This document shows, one piece after another, positions 14,970 to 22,161 of a stretch of 47,116 nucleotides of DNA. The stretch is from an uncultured Fusobacteriaceae bacterium (GTDB lineage Bacteria; Fusobacteriota; Fusobacteriia; Fusobacteriales; Fusobacteriaceae). The stretch covers positions 1 to 47,116 of the forward strand of contig CAMTIW010000004.1 in assembly GCA_947072665.1 (NCBI GenBank). The letters run 5' to 3'. Below the pieces are notes generated by a model. The model was not told where the DNA came from. It saw nothing but the letters and a program-made list of their open reading frames with translations, and searched no databases. The position numbers were made by a program, and so were the translations under genes. Within the stretch, counting starts at the first letter, position 1; the number at the start of each line of letters is the position of its first letter.

Positions 14970-15887
14970 TTAATCAGTTTTTTGTGCTCTAAAATCTATA
15001 ATTGGAGTTGCATTTCCTCCTTGAAAAGTTGGCAGAACTCCATTCCATTTCAGCATTTTTTCATATTCTATGAGTTCTTTTGTAATTACTTTTTGTTTAG
15101 CTTGAATAGCAAAAGCTTCAGCTTCAGCAGCAATTTTTGTAGATTTTGCATTTCCTTCAGCATTGGCAATAGCCACTGCTGCATTTCCTTCAGCTATAAT
15201 TATATTTTTTTCAGCTTCAATTTTTGCTCTTTCAGCTTCAACTTTTTGTCTTTCTAAAGCTTGTTGAGCATTTACTCTTTCTTGAATAGCTTTTTCTGTT
15301 TGAGGATCTAAAACAATTTCAGAGAAATTTAAACTTTCAATAATTATTCCATCAGTTTCAAATTTATTTTTTACATTTATAAAAGCAAAACTGTTAAGTT
15401 CGGTTCTTCTCGAACCGTAAACATCAATAACATTAAAAGTACTAGTTACTTCTGCAACGTATGATTTAATCTTACCCCTCATATAAATTCTATTTATTTC
15501 TTCCCCAGAACGACCTCTAAAACGTGTAAAGATTTCAGTCACCTTAGAATCATCAAATCTATAGGAATATTCAAGAGATACTCTTACTGTTTTTCCATCA
15601 GAGGTAGGAATCATGAAACTATCGTCAGATTCAGATCCCTCTCTTCTATCTGAACTCATATAAGATTGTTCAGTAGATACTGTATAGGATGTAATTGTAG
15701 CAATAGGATTAACTAGATGCCATCCTTGGGTAAGTGTTTTTTCAGAGACACCAGAAGAAGGAGTATAGACAACACCAACATAACCTGGTTTTATTTTTTT
15801 TAAAGTAGTAGAAAAAAAGATAATAAGTATAGCTAAAATTCCTAAAATTATAGCTAAAATTTTACTTATTGTCTTATTAAAATTCAT
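14970..15887 (-). CDS. SPFH/band 7 (prohibitin-like) membrane protein
   Basis: A 305-aa protein with one N-terminal membrane helix (about residues 8-30), an SPFH domain beginning IKPGYVGVVYTPSSGVSEKTL, and a long Ala/Glu/Lys-rich coiled-coil (about 205-275, with ERQKVEAERAKIEAEKNIII and AEGNA repeats) typical of stomatin/prohibitin oligomers. Such proteins form large membrane cages that organise microdomains and proteases. A C-terminal tail containing WNGVLPTFQGGNATPIID is typical of this subgroup. The RBS GGGGGG is just upstream, and a promoter lies at 15935-15963. It is the first gene of a likely SPFH-TVP38 unit. Confidence 0.92.
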   Translation of the reverse strand: MNFNKTISKILAIILGILAILIIFFSTTLKKIKPGYVGVVYTPSSGVSEKTLTQGWHLVNPIATITSYTVSTEQSYMSSDRREGSESDDSFMIPTSDGKTVRVSLEYSYRFDDSKVTEIFTRFRGRSGEEINRIYMRGKIKSYVAEVTSTFNVIDVYGSRRTELNSFAFINVKNKFETDGIIIESLNFSEIVLDPQTEKAIQERVNAQQALERQKVEAERAKIEAEKNIIIAEGNAAVAIANAEGNAKSTKIAAEAEAFAIQAKQKVITKELIEYEKMLKWNGVLPTFQGGNATPIIDFRAQKTD

Positions 15888-15934
15888 AGTGACCCCCCTA
15901 TTTTTACAAAAATTGATAATATAAATGTTAATCT

Positions 15935-15963
15935 ATATTATCATTGAAATTTATAAATAGCAA
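15935..15963 (-). promoter_or_regulatory. promoter of the SPFH-TVP38 unit
   Basis: On the minus strand: TTGCTA (complement of 15958-15963), 17 nt, TAATAT (complement of 15935-15940), preceded by TGA, giving an extended -10. Transcription would start near 15928, about 40 nt before the SPFH ATG. Confidence 0.6.
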
Positions 15964-15988
15964 GGGGTTATAATTTAAGTATTGAGTT

Positions 15989-16861
15989 TTAAATAAATTT
16001 TTCTTTGAATTGACATTTTATGCATAGTTCTTCCACAGCTTTGTTATTACTAAAACCATTATAGATAGCTTTAGCTCTAGGGGAATTTATTATATCCTTA
16101 AAAGGTGTACTGAAGATATTTCCCAGATTTATAACACCCTCTCCATCTAAACAGCAAGGAACAACTGTTCCATCAACTAAAATAGCTATTTGATTTCTAA
16201 GTCCGTAACAGAATCCATTTTCTTCATGATAACTATCATTTATATCTGGCCATTTAAATTCTGTATCAGAGTTTAAATATAATTTTTCTTTTATTTTTAT
16301 TCCTTTTCCAGGGATTAAATTTTCTGCAAGTGAAAAATCTAAATTTAATTTTTTCTCAATTGCACTTAATATTAATCTATTCCCTTTTTGTTTTATAGAA
16401 GTAGAGTTTAAAGGGTTAAAATTCCAAAGTCGTAATGAAATATATGTTTTATTTTTTTCTAATAATTTTACTACAAAATTAAGAATATTTAGAAGATAAT
16501 TATTGTTATCAATAGAATCTAAATCTCCATCAAAGCTATGAAGAGAAAAATTTATTTGTCTAGGAGGATTATTTAATAACGTATTTTCCTGTTTATTTAT
16601 AAGAGTTCCATTAGTAGTAATGTTTACAAAAAAATCTTTTTCGTTAGCAATTTTAAGAATACTTTCCAATTGTTGATGAAATAGTGGTTCCCCTTTAACA
16701 TGTAAATAGATATATTTTGAGTGGGGTTTTATCTGGTCCAGTATATAGGAAAAATTCTCTAAAGTAATAGAATTTAATTTTCTTTTTGTAGTTGGACAAA
16801 AGCTACATTTAAGGTTACAGATATTAGAAATTTCTATATATGTTTTTTTAAATTTATTCAT
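15989..16861 (-). CDS. radical SAM/SPASM domain protein, function unknown
   Basis: A 290-aa protein with the radical SAM cluster motif in EISNICNLKCSFCPTTK (C-x3-C-x2-C). It also has HVKGEPLFH, where the usual GGEP is HVKGEP, and NITTNGTLI. The C-terminal SPASM-like part has CYGLRNQIAILVDGTVVPCC and LCIKCQF, which should bind an auxiliary Fe-S cluster. SPASM enzymes often modify peptides, but no precursor peptide gene is seen nearby, so the substrate is unknown. The ATG at 16861 has GGAG about 10 nt upstream. The longer in-frame start at 16903 has no RBS and adds MLYFIQQIKWSKTF. No terminator was seen after the gene. Confidence 0.85.
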   Translation of the reverse strand: MNKFKKTYIEISNICNLKCSFCPTTKRKLNSITLENFSYILDQIKPHSKYIYLHVKGEPLFHQQLESILKIANEKDFFVNITTNGTLINKQENTLLNNPPRQINFSLHSFDGDLDSIDNNNYLLNILNFVVKLLEKNKTYISLRLWNFNPLNSTSIKQKGNRLILSAIEKKLNLDFSLAENLIPGKGIKIKEKLYLNSDTEFKWPDINDSYHEENGFCYGLRNQIAILVDGTVVPCCLDGEGVINLGNIFSTPFKDIINSPRAKAIYNGFSNNKAVEELCIKCQFKEKFI

Positions 16862-16930
16862 AAAAGTTTTACTCCATTTAATTTGTTGTATAAAGTATAA
16901 CATGTTTTTTTATTAATATGAATAGAGAAC

Positions 16931-16979
16931 AAAAAAAAGACCTCCTAAGAAAAATAATTTTTTTTAGGAAATCTTTTTT
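16931..16979 (-). terminator. intrinsic terminator of the yjeM-like permease gene
   Basis: In the minus-strand transcript GAUUUCCUAA pairs with UUAGGAGGUC, using two G-U pairs, and flanking A and T runs extend the stem. A run of at least 8 U follows. In the plus direction the same two positions are A-C mismatches, so the orientation is clear. Confidence 0.8.
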
Positions 16980-16982
16980 ATT

Positions 16983-18506
16983 TTAATTTTGTTGAGATAA
17001 AATCTCCTTGTTTAAATATTTTTTTTCATACTTATCATAGATAAGAAGAGCTAAAATACTAAAGAAAATTGGTCCAGCTATCATCCATATAGTAGAGGAT
17101 AGGTCACCCTTAGTTGCTGGTTCAATAATAGTCATTATATTAGCGAAACTAACGGTAATGACAGTTGCATAGGTGGCAATTTTTACAATAGTTACATTTT
17201 TATAAATAACAAATGGTTTAATAATTTCTTTTTTAGCTTTAAATGATGGGAAAGCGTAAGCTATTAATACATATGGAATTGTCATGGCAACGTTTGTCAT
17301 AAGAGTAAGTTTCATAAAGAACTTAGCAGCACCTTCTCCACCAAAAGCAACTCCAATAACAAAAAGAACAACGATAATACATTGAATCCACATTGCATTT
17401 TTAGGCATTCCATCCTCTATAACAGCAGCTTTTCCAGGCCACATTTCAGCAGGCGTTCCTTCTATTAGTTGTTTTAATGGTGCATAAATAAGTGTAAAGA
17501 AAGCACCAGTTAAAGCAAGAACCATAGAAATTCCCATATATCTAGACATAATTTTTCCAACCATAATGGCAGTAGTTTGAGTAGCACCAAATCCAAGTCC
17601 TAATTGATAGCCTAAATTTTCCATTGTTATATAAGAGAAGTTCCCTATATGAACTCCAGGTTTATTGGCAATTAATGACCAGTTTGTAAACATTCCTATC
17701 AAAAGAATACCGATAGCATAACCAATAGCAATTGTAATAGCAGCAATTGTAACTCCTTTTGGGAATGTAGTTTCAGCTTTTTCTGTTTGGTCAACTAATC
17801 CACCTACAACTTCAATACCACCATATGCAAAAATAGCAAAAACCATAAATGATAGAGTAGATATTATAGTGTGATAATTAGGATTAGGTGATGTAATGAA
17901 ATCACTTTTCCCAGCTATTAAAGGCTCAGCTAGTTCAAAACCATTTAAAGCAAAAACTACTAGGGCACCAACTAACAAAACTAAATTTAGAAGAGTTACG
18001 GCCATACCACCAAGAGATGTGATTTTAGCAATTTTATTTAGTCCTTTACTGGCTACAAATGTAAAAGAAATCATTAGTAATGTCCCTAAAAGTCCCATTG
18101 TTTGAGTAGAATTTAAGCCCATAAAACTAAGATTTTTAGTCAGGTCAGTTCCAAAAACTGCAGTAGAAGCAACAATCCAAATTCCTGACGATATATTAAC
18201 CATCCAGATGATGTAAGAAGCATACCACATAAATGTAGTTATGAAAGCATATTTAGGACCAATTGATTTTTCCATCCAAGAATAGATTCCACCAGTTTCT
18301 TTTTTGAAAGCAGCACCATATTCTGCCATCATAAAAGCATAGGGGATAAAAAATAAAATACCAGAAATAATATACCAAGGGATAGCGGCATATCCCATTA
18401 AATAGAACGATCTTGGCATATTGTTAAAACCAAAAACAGATGTGAAGATCATTAAAATTAAAGGAATAAGAGTTAATTTTTTGTTGATTGAAGATTTTGA
18501 AGACAT
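16983..18506 (-). CDS. yjeM: YjeM-like APC-family amino-acid permease
   Basis: A 507-aa inner-membrane permease with about 12 hydrophobic segments. From memory it resembles E. coli YjeM almost from end to end: LILMIFTSVFGFNN, LMGYAAIPWYIISGILFFIP, ETGGIYSWMEKSIGPKYAF, FAIFAYGGIEVVGGLVDQTE, GAFFTLIYAPLKQLIEGTP and FGGEGAAKFFMKLTLMTNV. Members of this APC subgroup move amino acids and include glutamate antiporters, but YjeM's substrate is not established. The RBS GGAGG lies just before the ATG. The gene is divergent from metK across the riboswitch region, and its terminator lies at 16931-16979. Confidence 0.9.
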   Translation of the reverse strand: MSSKSSINKKLTLIPLILMIFTSVFGFNNMPRSFYLMGYAAIPWYIISGILFFIPYAFMMAEYGAAFKKETGGIYSWMEKSIGPKYAFITTFMWYASYIIWMVNISSGIWIVASTAVFGTDLTKNLSFMGLNSTQTMGLLGTLLMISFTFVASKGLNKIAKITSLGGMAVTLLNLVLLVGALVVFALNGFELAEPLIAGKSDFITSPNPNYHTIISTLSFMVFAIFAYGGIEVVGGLVDQTEKAETTFPKGVTIAAITIAIGYAIGILLIGMFTNWSLIANKPGVHIGNFSYITMENLGYQLGLGFGATQTTAIMVGKIMSRYMGISMVLALTGAFFTLIYAPLKQLIEGTPAEMWPGKAAVIEDGMPKNAMWIQCIIVVLFVIGVAFGGEGAAKFFMKLTLMTNVAMTIPYVLIAYAFPSFKAKKEIIKPFVIYKNVTIVKIATYATVITVSFANIMTIIEPATKGDLSSTIWMIAGPIFFSILALLIYDKYEKKYLNKEILSQQN

Positions 18507-18721
18507 TTTTCCTCCTTAAAATAATAGAAAATGATAACAATTAATTTTGTTTGAATACATAATCAACTGTATTCTATCATAAAATACTGGTTAAATATAC
18601 TTTAAAAAACAAAACAAGTATATAAAATATTAATATAAGTGTATTATAATATAACAAAAAAAAATAAAATATAAAATATTATTTGTTTGACAAAATATTT
18701 CATAAAAATAAAATTATTAGA

Positions 18722-18750
18722 TTGACATTAATATGAATATAGAGTATTAT
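18722..18750 (+). promoter_or_regulatory. promoter of the SAM riboswitch-metK transcript
   Basis: TTGACA (18722-18727), 17 nt, TATTAT (18745-18750). The transcript starts near 18757, about 15 nt before the first aptamer stem. Confidence 0.8.
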
Positions 18751-18770
18751 TTAATTATATAAAATTTAAT

Positions 18771-18908
18771 ACCATCAAGAGAGATCGAGGGACGGGCCTG
18801 ATGACATCTCAGCAACCTGCTATTATAGTGTGGTGCTAATTCCTGATAGATGGAAGGATAAAAAGTTAAAATTTTAACCCTTTCATCATACGAAAGGGTT
18901 TTTTTTAT
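18771..18908 (+). promoter_or_regulatory. SAM-I (S-box) riboswitch with antiterminator and terminator
   Basis: The S-box core is readable in order: ATCAAGAGAG, AGGGAC (18788-18793), the kink-turn GATGA (18800-18804), GCAACC (18812-18817) and GGTGCTAATTCC (18832-18843). P1 is CCATC (18772-18776) with GATGG (18849-18853). The expression platform is explicit. GATGGAAGG (18849-18857) can pair fully with CCTTTCATC (18879-18887), with one G-U, forming an antiterminator. When SAM stabilises P1, CCTTTC is freed for the terminator stem AACCCTTTC/GAAAGGGTT plus U tract. High SAM therefore shuts off metK. Confidence 0.96.
18876..18908 (+). terminator. riboswitch-controlled terminator before metK
   Basis: A perfect 9-bp stem AACCCTTTC (18876-18884) / GAAAGGGTT (18892-18900) is followed by a run of T. 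It competes with the antiterminator described for the SAM-I riboswitch. Confidence 0.92.
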
Positions 18909-18932
18909 ATCTTAAAATTAAGGAGGTTTATT

Positions 18933-20087
18933 ATGGAAAATTTAATTTATTTTACTTCAGAGTGCGTATCCCCAGGGCATCCAGATAAAATAGCTGATCA
19001 AATATCTGATGCAGTGTTAGATGCATGTCTTTCAAAAGATAAAAATTCAAGAGTAGCTTGTGAGGTATTTTGTACAACAGGTCAAGTAGTTGTAGGTGGA
19101 GAAATAACAACAGAAACATATATTGATATTCAAGAAATAGTAAGAAACAAGATAGAGGAAATAGGATATAAAAATGGAATGGGATTTGACTCAGACTGTG
19201 GAGTATTAAATGCTATTCATTCTCAATCACCAGATATTGCAATGGGTGTTGACACTGGTGGAGCAGGAGACCAAGGTATTATGTTTGGTGGAGCAGTAAA
19301 TGAAACTCCAGAACTAATGCCATTAGCTTTGGTATTAGCTAGAGATATAATGGTGTTATCAACAAAATTAACTAGAGAGAACAAACTTACATGGGCAAGA
19401 CCAGACGCTAAATCTCAAGTTACATTAGCTTATGACCAAAATGGTAAGATAGTTCATGTGGATACAGTTGTAGTATCTATTCAACACGAGCCAGATGTAA
19501 CTCAAGAAACTATCCATAATGAAATAAAAGAATTAGTAATTAAACCAGTTATGGAAAAATATAATATGTCATTAAATGATATAAAACAATTCCATATAAA
19601 TCCAACTGGAAGATTTGTTATAGGTGGACCACATGGGGATACTGGTTTAACAGGAAGAAAAATTATAGTAGATACCTATGGTGGATTTTTTAGACATGGA
19701 GGTGGAGCTTTTTCAGGAAAAGATCCATCAAAAGTTGATAGATCTGCAGCATATGCAGCTAGATGGGTTGCTAAAAATATTGTAGGAGCAGAACTTGCTA
19801 CTAAATGTGAAGTTCAATTATCTTATGCAATTGGAGTAGCTTATCCAACTTCTATAAAAGTTGATACATTTGGAACTAGTAAAATAGATGAAATTGAATT
19901 AGGAAAAGCTGTTCAAAAATTATTTGATCTTTCACCAAGAGGAATAGAAAAGCATTTAGAACTTAGAGATTGTAACTTTAAATATCAAGATTTAGCTGCT
20001 TTTGGTCATATTGGAAGAACTGATTTAGATTTACCTTGGGAAAGGCTTGATAAGGTTAAAGAGCTAAAAAAATACTTTTCTAAATAG
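18933..20087 (+). CDS. metK: S-adenosylmethionine synthase
   Basis: Makes SAM from methionine and ATP (EC 2.5.1.6). The protein has 384 aa, the normal length. Signature stretches are [20 protein letters not shown] near the N-terminus (metal and ATP site), [12 protein letters not shown] in the central part, and [20 protein letters not shown] in the last third. The RBS AGGAGG lies 6 nt before the ATG. Expression is controlled by the SAM-I riboswitch immediately upstream, a direct product-feedback circuit. Several radical SAM genes in this window depend on its product. Confidence 0.98.
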   Translation: MENLIYFTSECVSPGHPDKIADQISDAVLDACLSKDKNSRVACEVFCTTGQVVVGGEITTETYIDIQEIVRNKIEEIGYKNGMGFDSDCGVLNAIHSQSPDIAMGVDTGGAGDQGIMFGGAVNETPELMPLALVLARDIMVLSTKLTRENKLTWARPDAKSQVTLAYDQNGKIVHVDTVVVSIQHEPDVTQETIHNEIKELVIKPVMEKYNMSLNDIKQFHINPTGRFVIGGPHGDTGLTGRKIIVDTYGGFFRHGGGAFSGKDPSKVDRSAAYAARWVAKNIVGAELATKCEVQLSYAIGVAYPTSIKVDTFGTSKIDEIELGKAVQKLFDLSPRGIEKHLELRDCNFKYQDLAAFGHIGRTDLDLPWERLDKVKELKKYFSK

Positions 20088-20097
20088 TTTTGATTAG

Positions 20098-20124
20098 AAA
20101 ACAATCATATTTAATGATTGTTTT
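20098..20124 (+). terminator. intrinsic terminator after metK
   Basis: A perfect 11-bp stem pairs AAAACAATCAT (20098-20108) with ATGATTGTTTT (20114-20124) across a 5-nt loop. The U tract is short. Confidence 0.7.
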
Positions 20125-20137
20125 AAAGTGAATAATA

Positions 20138-20177
20138 TGTTATAATAGTTAGTGGCATTGTCCACTAACTTTTTTTT
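20138..20177 (+). promoter_or_regulatory. extended -10 followed at once by a terminator hairpin
   Basis: TGTTATAAT (20138-20146) is an extended -10 with a TTGTTT 17 nt upstream (20118-20123). Directly behind it lies a perfect 9-bp stem AGTTAGTGG (20147-20155) / CCACTAACT (20162-20170) and a T run to 20177. Either the hairpin is a second, stronger metK terminator that happens to adjoin a TATAAT, or a very short RNA is made. After it comes the palindrome TTTTTTTACGTAAAAAAA. Confidence 0.5.
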
Positions 20178-20237
20178 ACGTAAAAAAAGGAAAACACATA
20201 TTTTTTTCGAAGATATATACTACAGTAGAAGTTTAAC

Positions 20238-20266
20238 TTGATAAAAATAACATTTATTAATAATAT
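20238..20266 (+). promoter_or_regulatory. promoter of the thioredoxin-like/micro-protein pair
   Basis: TTGATA (20238-20243), 17 nt, TAATAT (20261-20266). The leader to the ATG at 20319 is about 46 nt. Confidence 0.55.
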
Positions 20267-20318
20267 ATAGAGTTTTGCTGAAAATTAAAAAGACGAGAGG
20301 AATAAAAGGAGGTATAGT

Positions 20319-20543
20319 ATGAGAAAAATTTTATTTACTAAAATAGCTTGCAACAAGTGTAGAGAGGTTATTGATATGCTAACAATGAGGGGTGCAGTTG
20401 AAAATATAGATATGCAAAGTAATATAGAAATTGCAAATGAAGTAGGTATTCATTCAACTCCAAGTCTAGTAATAACAAGAGAAAGTGGAAATCATATCTA
20501 TATAGGGAATGAACAAATTTTGATGTATTTAAATAATAATTAA
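20319..20543 (+). CDS. small thioredoxin/glutaredoxin-like protein
   Basis: A 74-aa single-domain protein with the redox motif CNKC (Cys11, Cys14) after the first strand (KILFTKIAC) and the cis-proline motif STPSLVI (Thr47-Pro48) typical of thioredoxin folds. It is shorter than thioredoxin (about 105 aa) and close to glutaredoxin-like electron carriers. A disulfide-exchange role with an unknown partner is likely. The RBS AAAGGAGG precedes the ATG. The 58-aa membrane protein follows after 20 nt in the same transcript. Confidence 0.8.
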   Translation: MRKILFTKIACNKCREVIDMLTMRGAVENIDMQSNIEIANEVGIHSTPSLVITRESGNHIYIGNEQILMYLNNN

Positions 20544-20563
20544 TTAAAAAGGAGAGAAAACTT

Positions 20564-20740
20564 ATGATGGATCAAGGGATGCTTGGATTTTTTTTAATGG
20601 TTGCTGTATGGTTAGTATTTTGGTATATCGGAGTAGTAATTTTACGTTGGGTTTTAGGAACAAAAAAAATGATAGAAGAACTAAAGAAACAAAATGAAAC
20701 TTTGATGGAAATATTGGTAGAGATGAAAAAGAAAAATTAA
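20564..20740 (+). CDS. 58-aa membrane micro-protein with coiled-coil tail
   Basis: The codons from ATG 20564 read MMDQGMLGFFLMVAVWLVFW and continue YIGVVILRWVLGTKKM, then a charged Glu/Lys tail. There is one transmembrane segment (about residues 7-32) and an amphipathic C-terminal helix (about 35-58), with KKMIEELKKQNETLMEIL showing a heptad-like pattern. The RBS AAAAGGAGAG lies before the ATG, giving good support for translation despite the small size. Function is unknown. Similar tiny one-helix proteins act as membrane anchors or regulators. It is co-transcribed with the thioredoxin-like protein and ends before a shared terminator. Confidence 0.75.
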   Translation: MMDQGMLGFFLMVAVWLVFWYIGVVILRWVLGTKKMIEELKKQNETLMEILVEMKKKN

Positions 20741-20751
20741 ATAAAAAATTA

Positions 20752-20796
20752 AAAAAAGCTAATTCTCAGTAAGATACTTTGAAGTTAGCTTTTTAA
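20752..20796. terminator. bidirectional terminator between the micro-protein gene and der
   Basis: AAAAAGCTAA (20753-20762) pairs with TTAGCTTTTT (20785-20794) across a 22-nt loop. There is an A run on the left and a T run on the right, suiting both converging transcripts. Confidence 0.7.
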
Positions 20797-20805
20797 ATTT
20801 ACAAA

Positions 20806-22134
20806 TTAACTGTGTGCTTTATCATTTTTTCTTTCAAATTTTATATCGATAGGAGAACCTTCAAAACCGAAAGCCTCTCTTAATTTATTTTCAATATATC
20901 TTGAGTATGAGAAATGTACAAGCTCAGGATAATTACAAAATAAAATAAATCTTGGTGGTGCAGAAGATATTTGTGTAGCATAGTTAATTTTTATTAATCT
21001 ACCTTTTCTAGTAGGTGGAGTATTCATCATAACTGCATCTTTAATAACTGTATTAAGAAGACCAGTAGAGATTCTTTTTGTATATTCAGCAAAAACAGTA
21101 TCAGCAAGTTCTAGAAGTTTAGAAGTTCTTTGACCAGTTAAAGCAGAAACAAACTCTATAGGTGCATAGCTCAGGAATGGTAGTTCAGAAAGTAAATATT
21201 CTCTCATCTTTTGCATGGTATGAGTATTTTTATCCATAGCATCCCATTTATTTACAACTATTATAATTGGTTTTCTTTCTTCATAAGCAATTCCTGCAAT
21301 TCTTTTATCTTGTTCTGTAAGACCTTCTATTCCATCTAAAATCCATAGACAAACATCAGCTCTTTTTATAGTTTTTATAGCTCTTAAAACAGAATAATAC
21401 TCAAGATCTTCTTCAATTTTTGATTTTCTTCTGATACCTGCAGTATCAACAAGAGTATATTTGTTATCCTCAAATTCAATAAGAGTATCAATAGCATCTC
21501 TAGTTGTTCCTGCAACTTCACTAACAATAGTTCTTTCTTCACCGGAAAGTCTATTAACAAGAGAAGATTTCCCAGCATTAGGTCTACCTATAATTGCTAA
21601 TTTTAATGAATCGTCATATTCCTCTTCAATTTCAACTTTTTCAACAAGTCCGATTATCATATCTAGCATATCTCCTAGATTGATTTTATGTTCTCCAGAA
21701 ACAGCGATTAAGTTATCAAAGCCAAGTCCCCAAAAATCATAAACGTCATCCATTTGAGAAACATAGTTATCAATTTTATTAACACATAAAACTACAGGTT
21801 TATTTTTTTTTCTAAGTAAATAAGCTATTTCTTCATCTAAAGGATTAACTCCTGCTTTTCCATCTACAATAAATAAAATAACATCTGCTTCATTCATAGC
21901 AACTTCAGCTTGCTGTTTTATTTTTGACATCATAAATTCATTATTTCTAGGTTCTAGACCACCTGTATCAACTAAAACAAATTCAGTTCCATTCCATTCA
22001 GTTTCTCTATAAAGTCTGTCTCTAGTAACACCTGGTTGGTCATCTACAATGGCCACTCTATCTCCAACTAATTTATTGAAGAGAGTTGATTTTCCAACAT
22101 TGGGTCTTCCCACAATAGCTACGATTGGTTTCAA
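20806..22134 (-). CDS. der: ribosome-associated GTPase Der (EngA)
   Basis: Essential double-GTPase involved in 50S ribosome assembly, 442 aa. Two tandem G domains are visible, each with its own P-loop: GRPNVGKSTLFN (first domain) and GRPNAGKSSLVN (second domain). Their G3 motifs are DTGG and DTAG and their G4 motifs are NKID and NKWD. The C-terminal KH-like domain includes TPPTRKGRLIKINYATQ. I chose the TTG at 22134 because GGAGG (minus strand) lies 8 nt upstream and the protein then begins MKPIVAIVGRPN, as relatives do. The in-frame ATG at 22149 has no RBS and contains that GGAGG. Confidence 0.96.
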   Translation of the reverse strand: MKPIVAIVGRPNVGKSTLFNKLVGDRVAIVDDQPGVTRDRLYRETEWNGTEFVLVDTGGLEPRNNEFMMSKIKQQAEVAMNEADVILFIVDGKAGVNPLDEEIAYLLRKKNKPVVLCVNKIDNYVSQMDDVYDFWGLGFDNLIAVSGEHKINLGDMLDMIIGLVEKVEIEEEYDDSLKLAIIGRPNAGKSSLVNRLSGEERTIVSEVAGTTRDAIDTLIEFEDNKYTLVDTAGIRRKSKIEEDLEYYSVLRAIKTIKRADVCLWILDGIEGLTEQDKRIAGIAYEERKPIIIVVNKWDAMDKNTHTMQKMREYLLSELPFLSYAPIEFVSALTGQRTSKLLELADTVFAEYTKRISTGLLNTVIKDAVMMNTPPTRKGRLIKINYATQISSAPPRFILFCNYPELVHFSYSRYIENKLREAFGFEGSPIDIKFERKNDKAHS

Positions 22135-22161
22135 ATTTATTACCTCCATTTTATATTAAAT

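Larger units (their letters stand above)
18507..18932. other. divergent regulatory region between yjeM and metK
   Basis: A 426-nt gap with no coding capacity. On the yjeM side a minus-strand extended -10, TGATAGAAT (complement of 18571-18579), is the best promoter candidate, though it lacks a convincing -35. The middle (about 18600-18720) is extremely AT-rich, with a second possible plus-strand TTGACA at 18687-18692 that has no good -10. The metK side holds a strong promoter, the SAM-I aptamer and a terminator. Confidence 0.7.
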
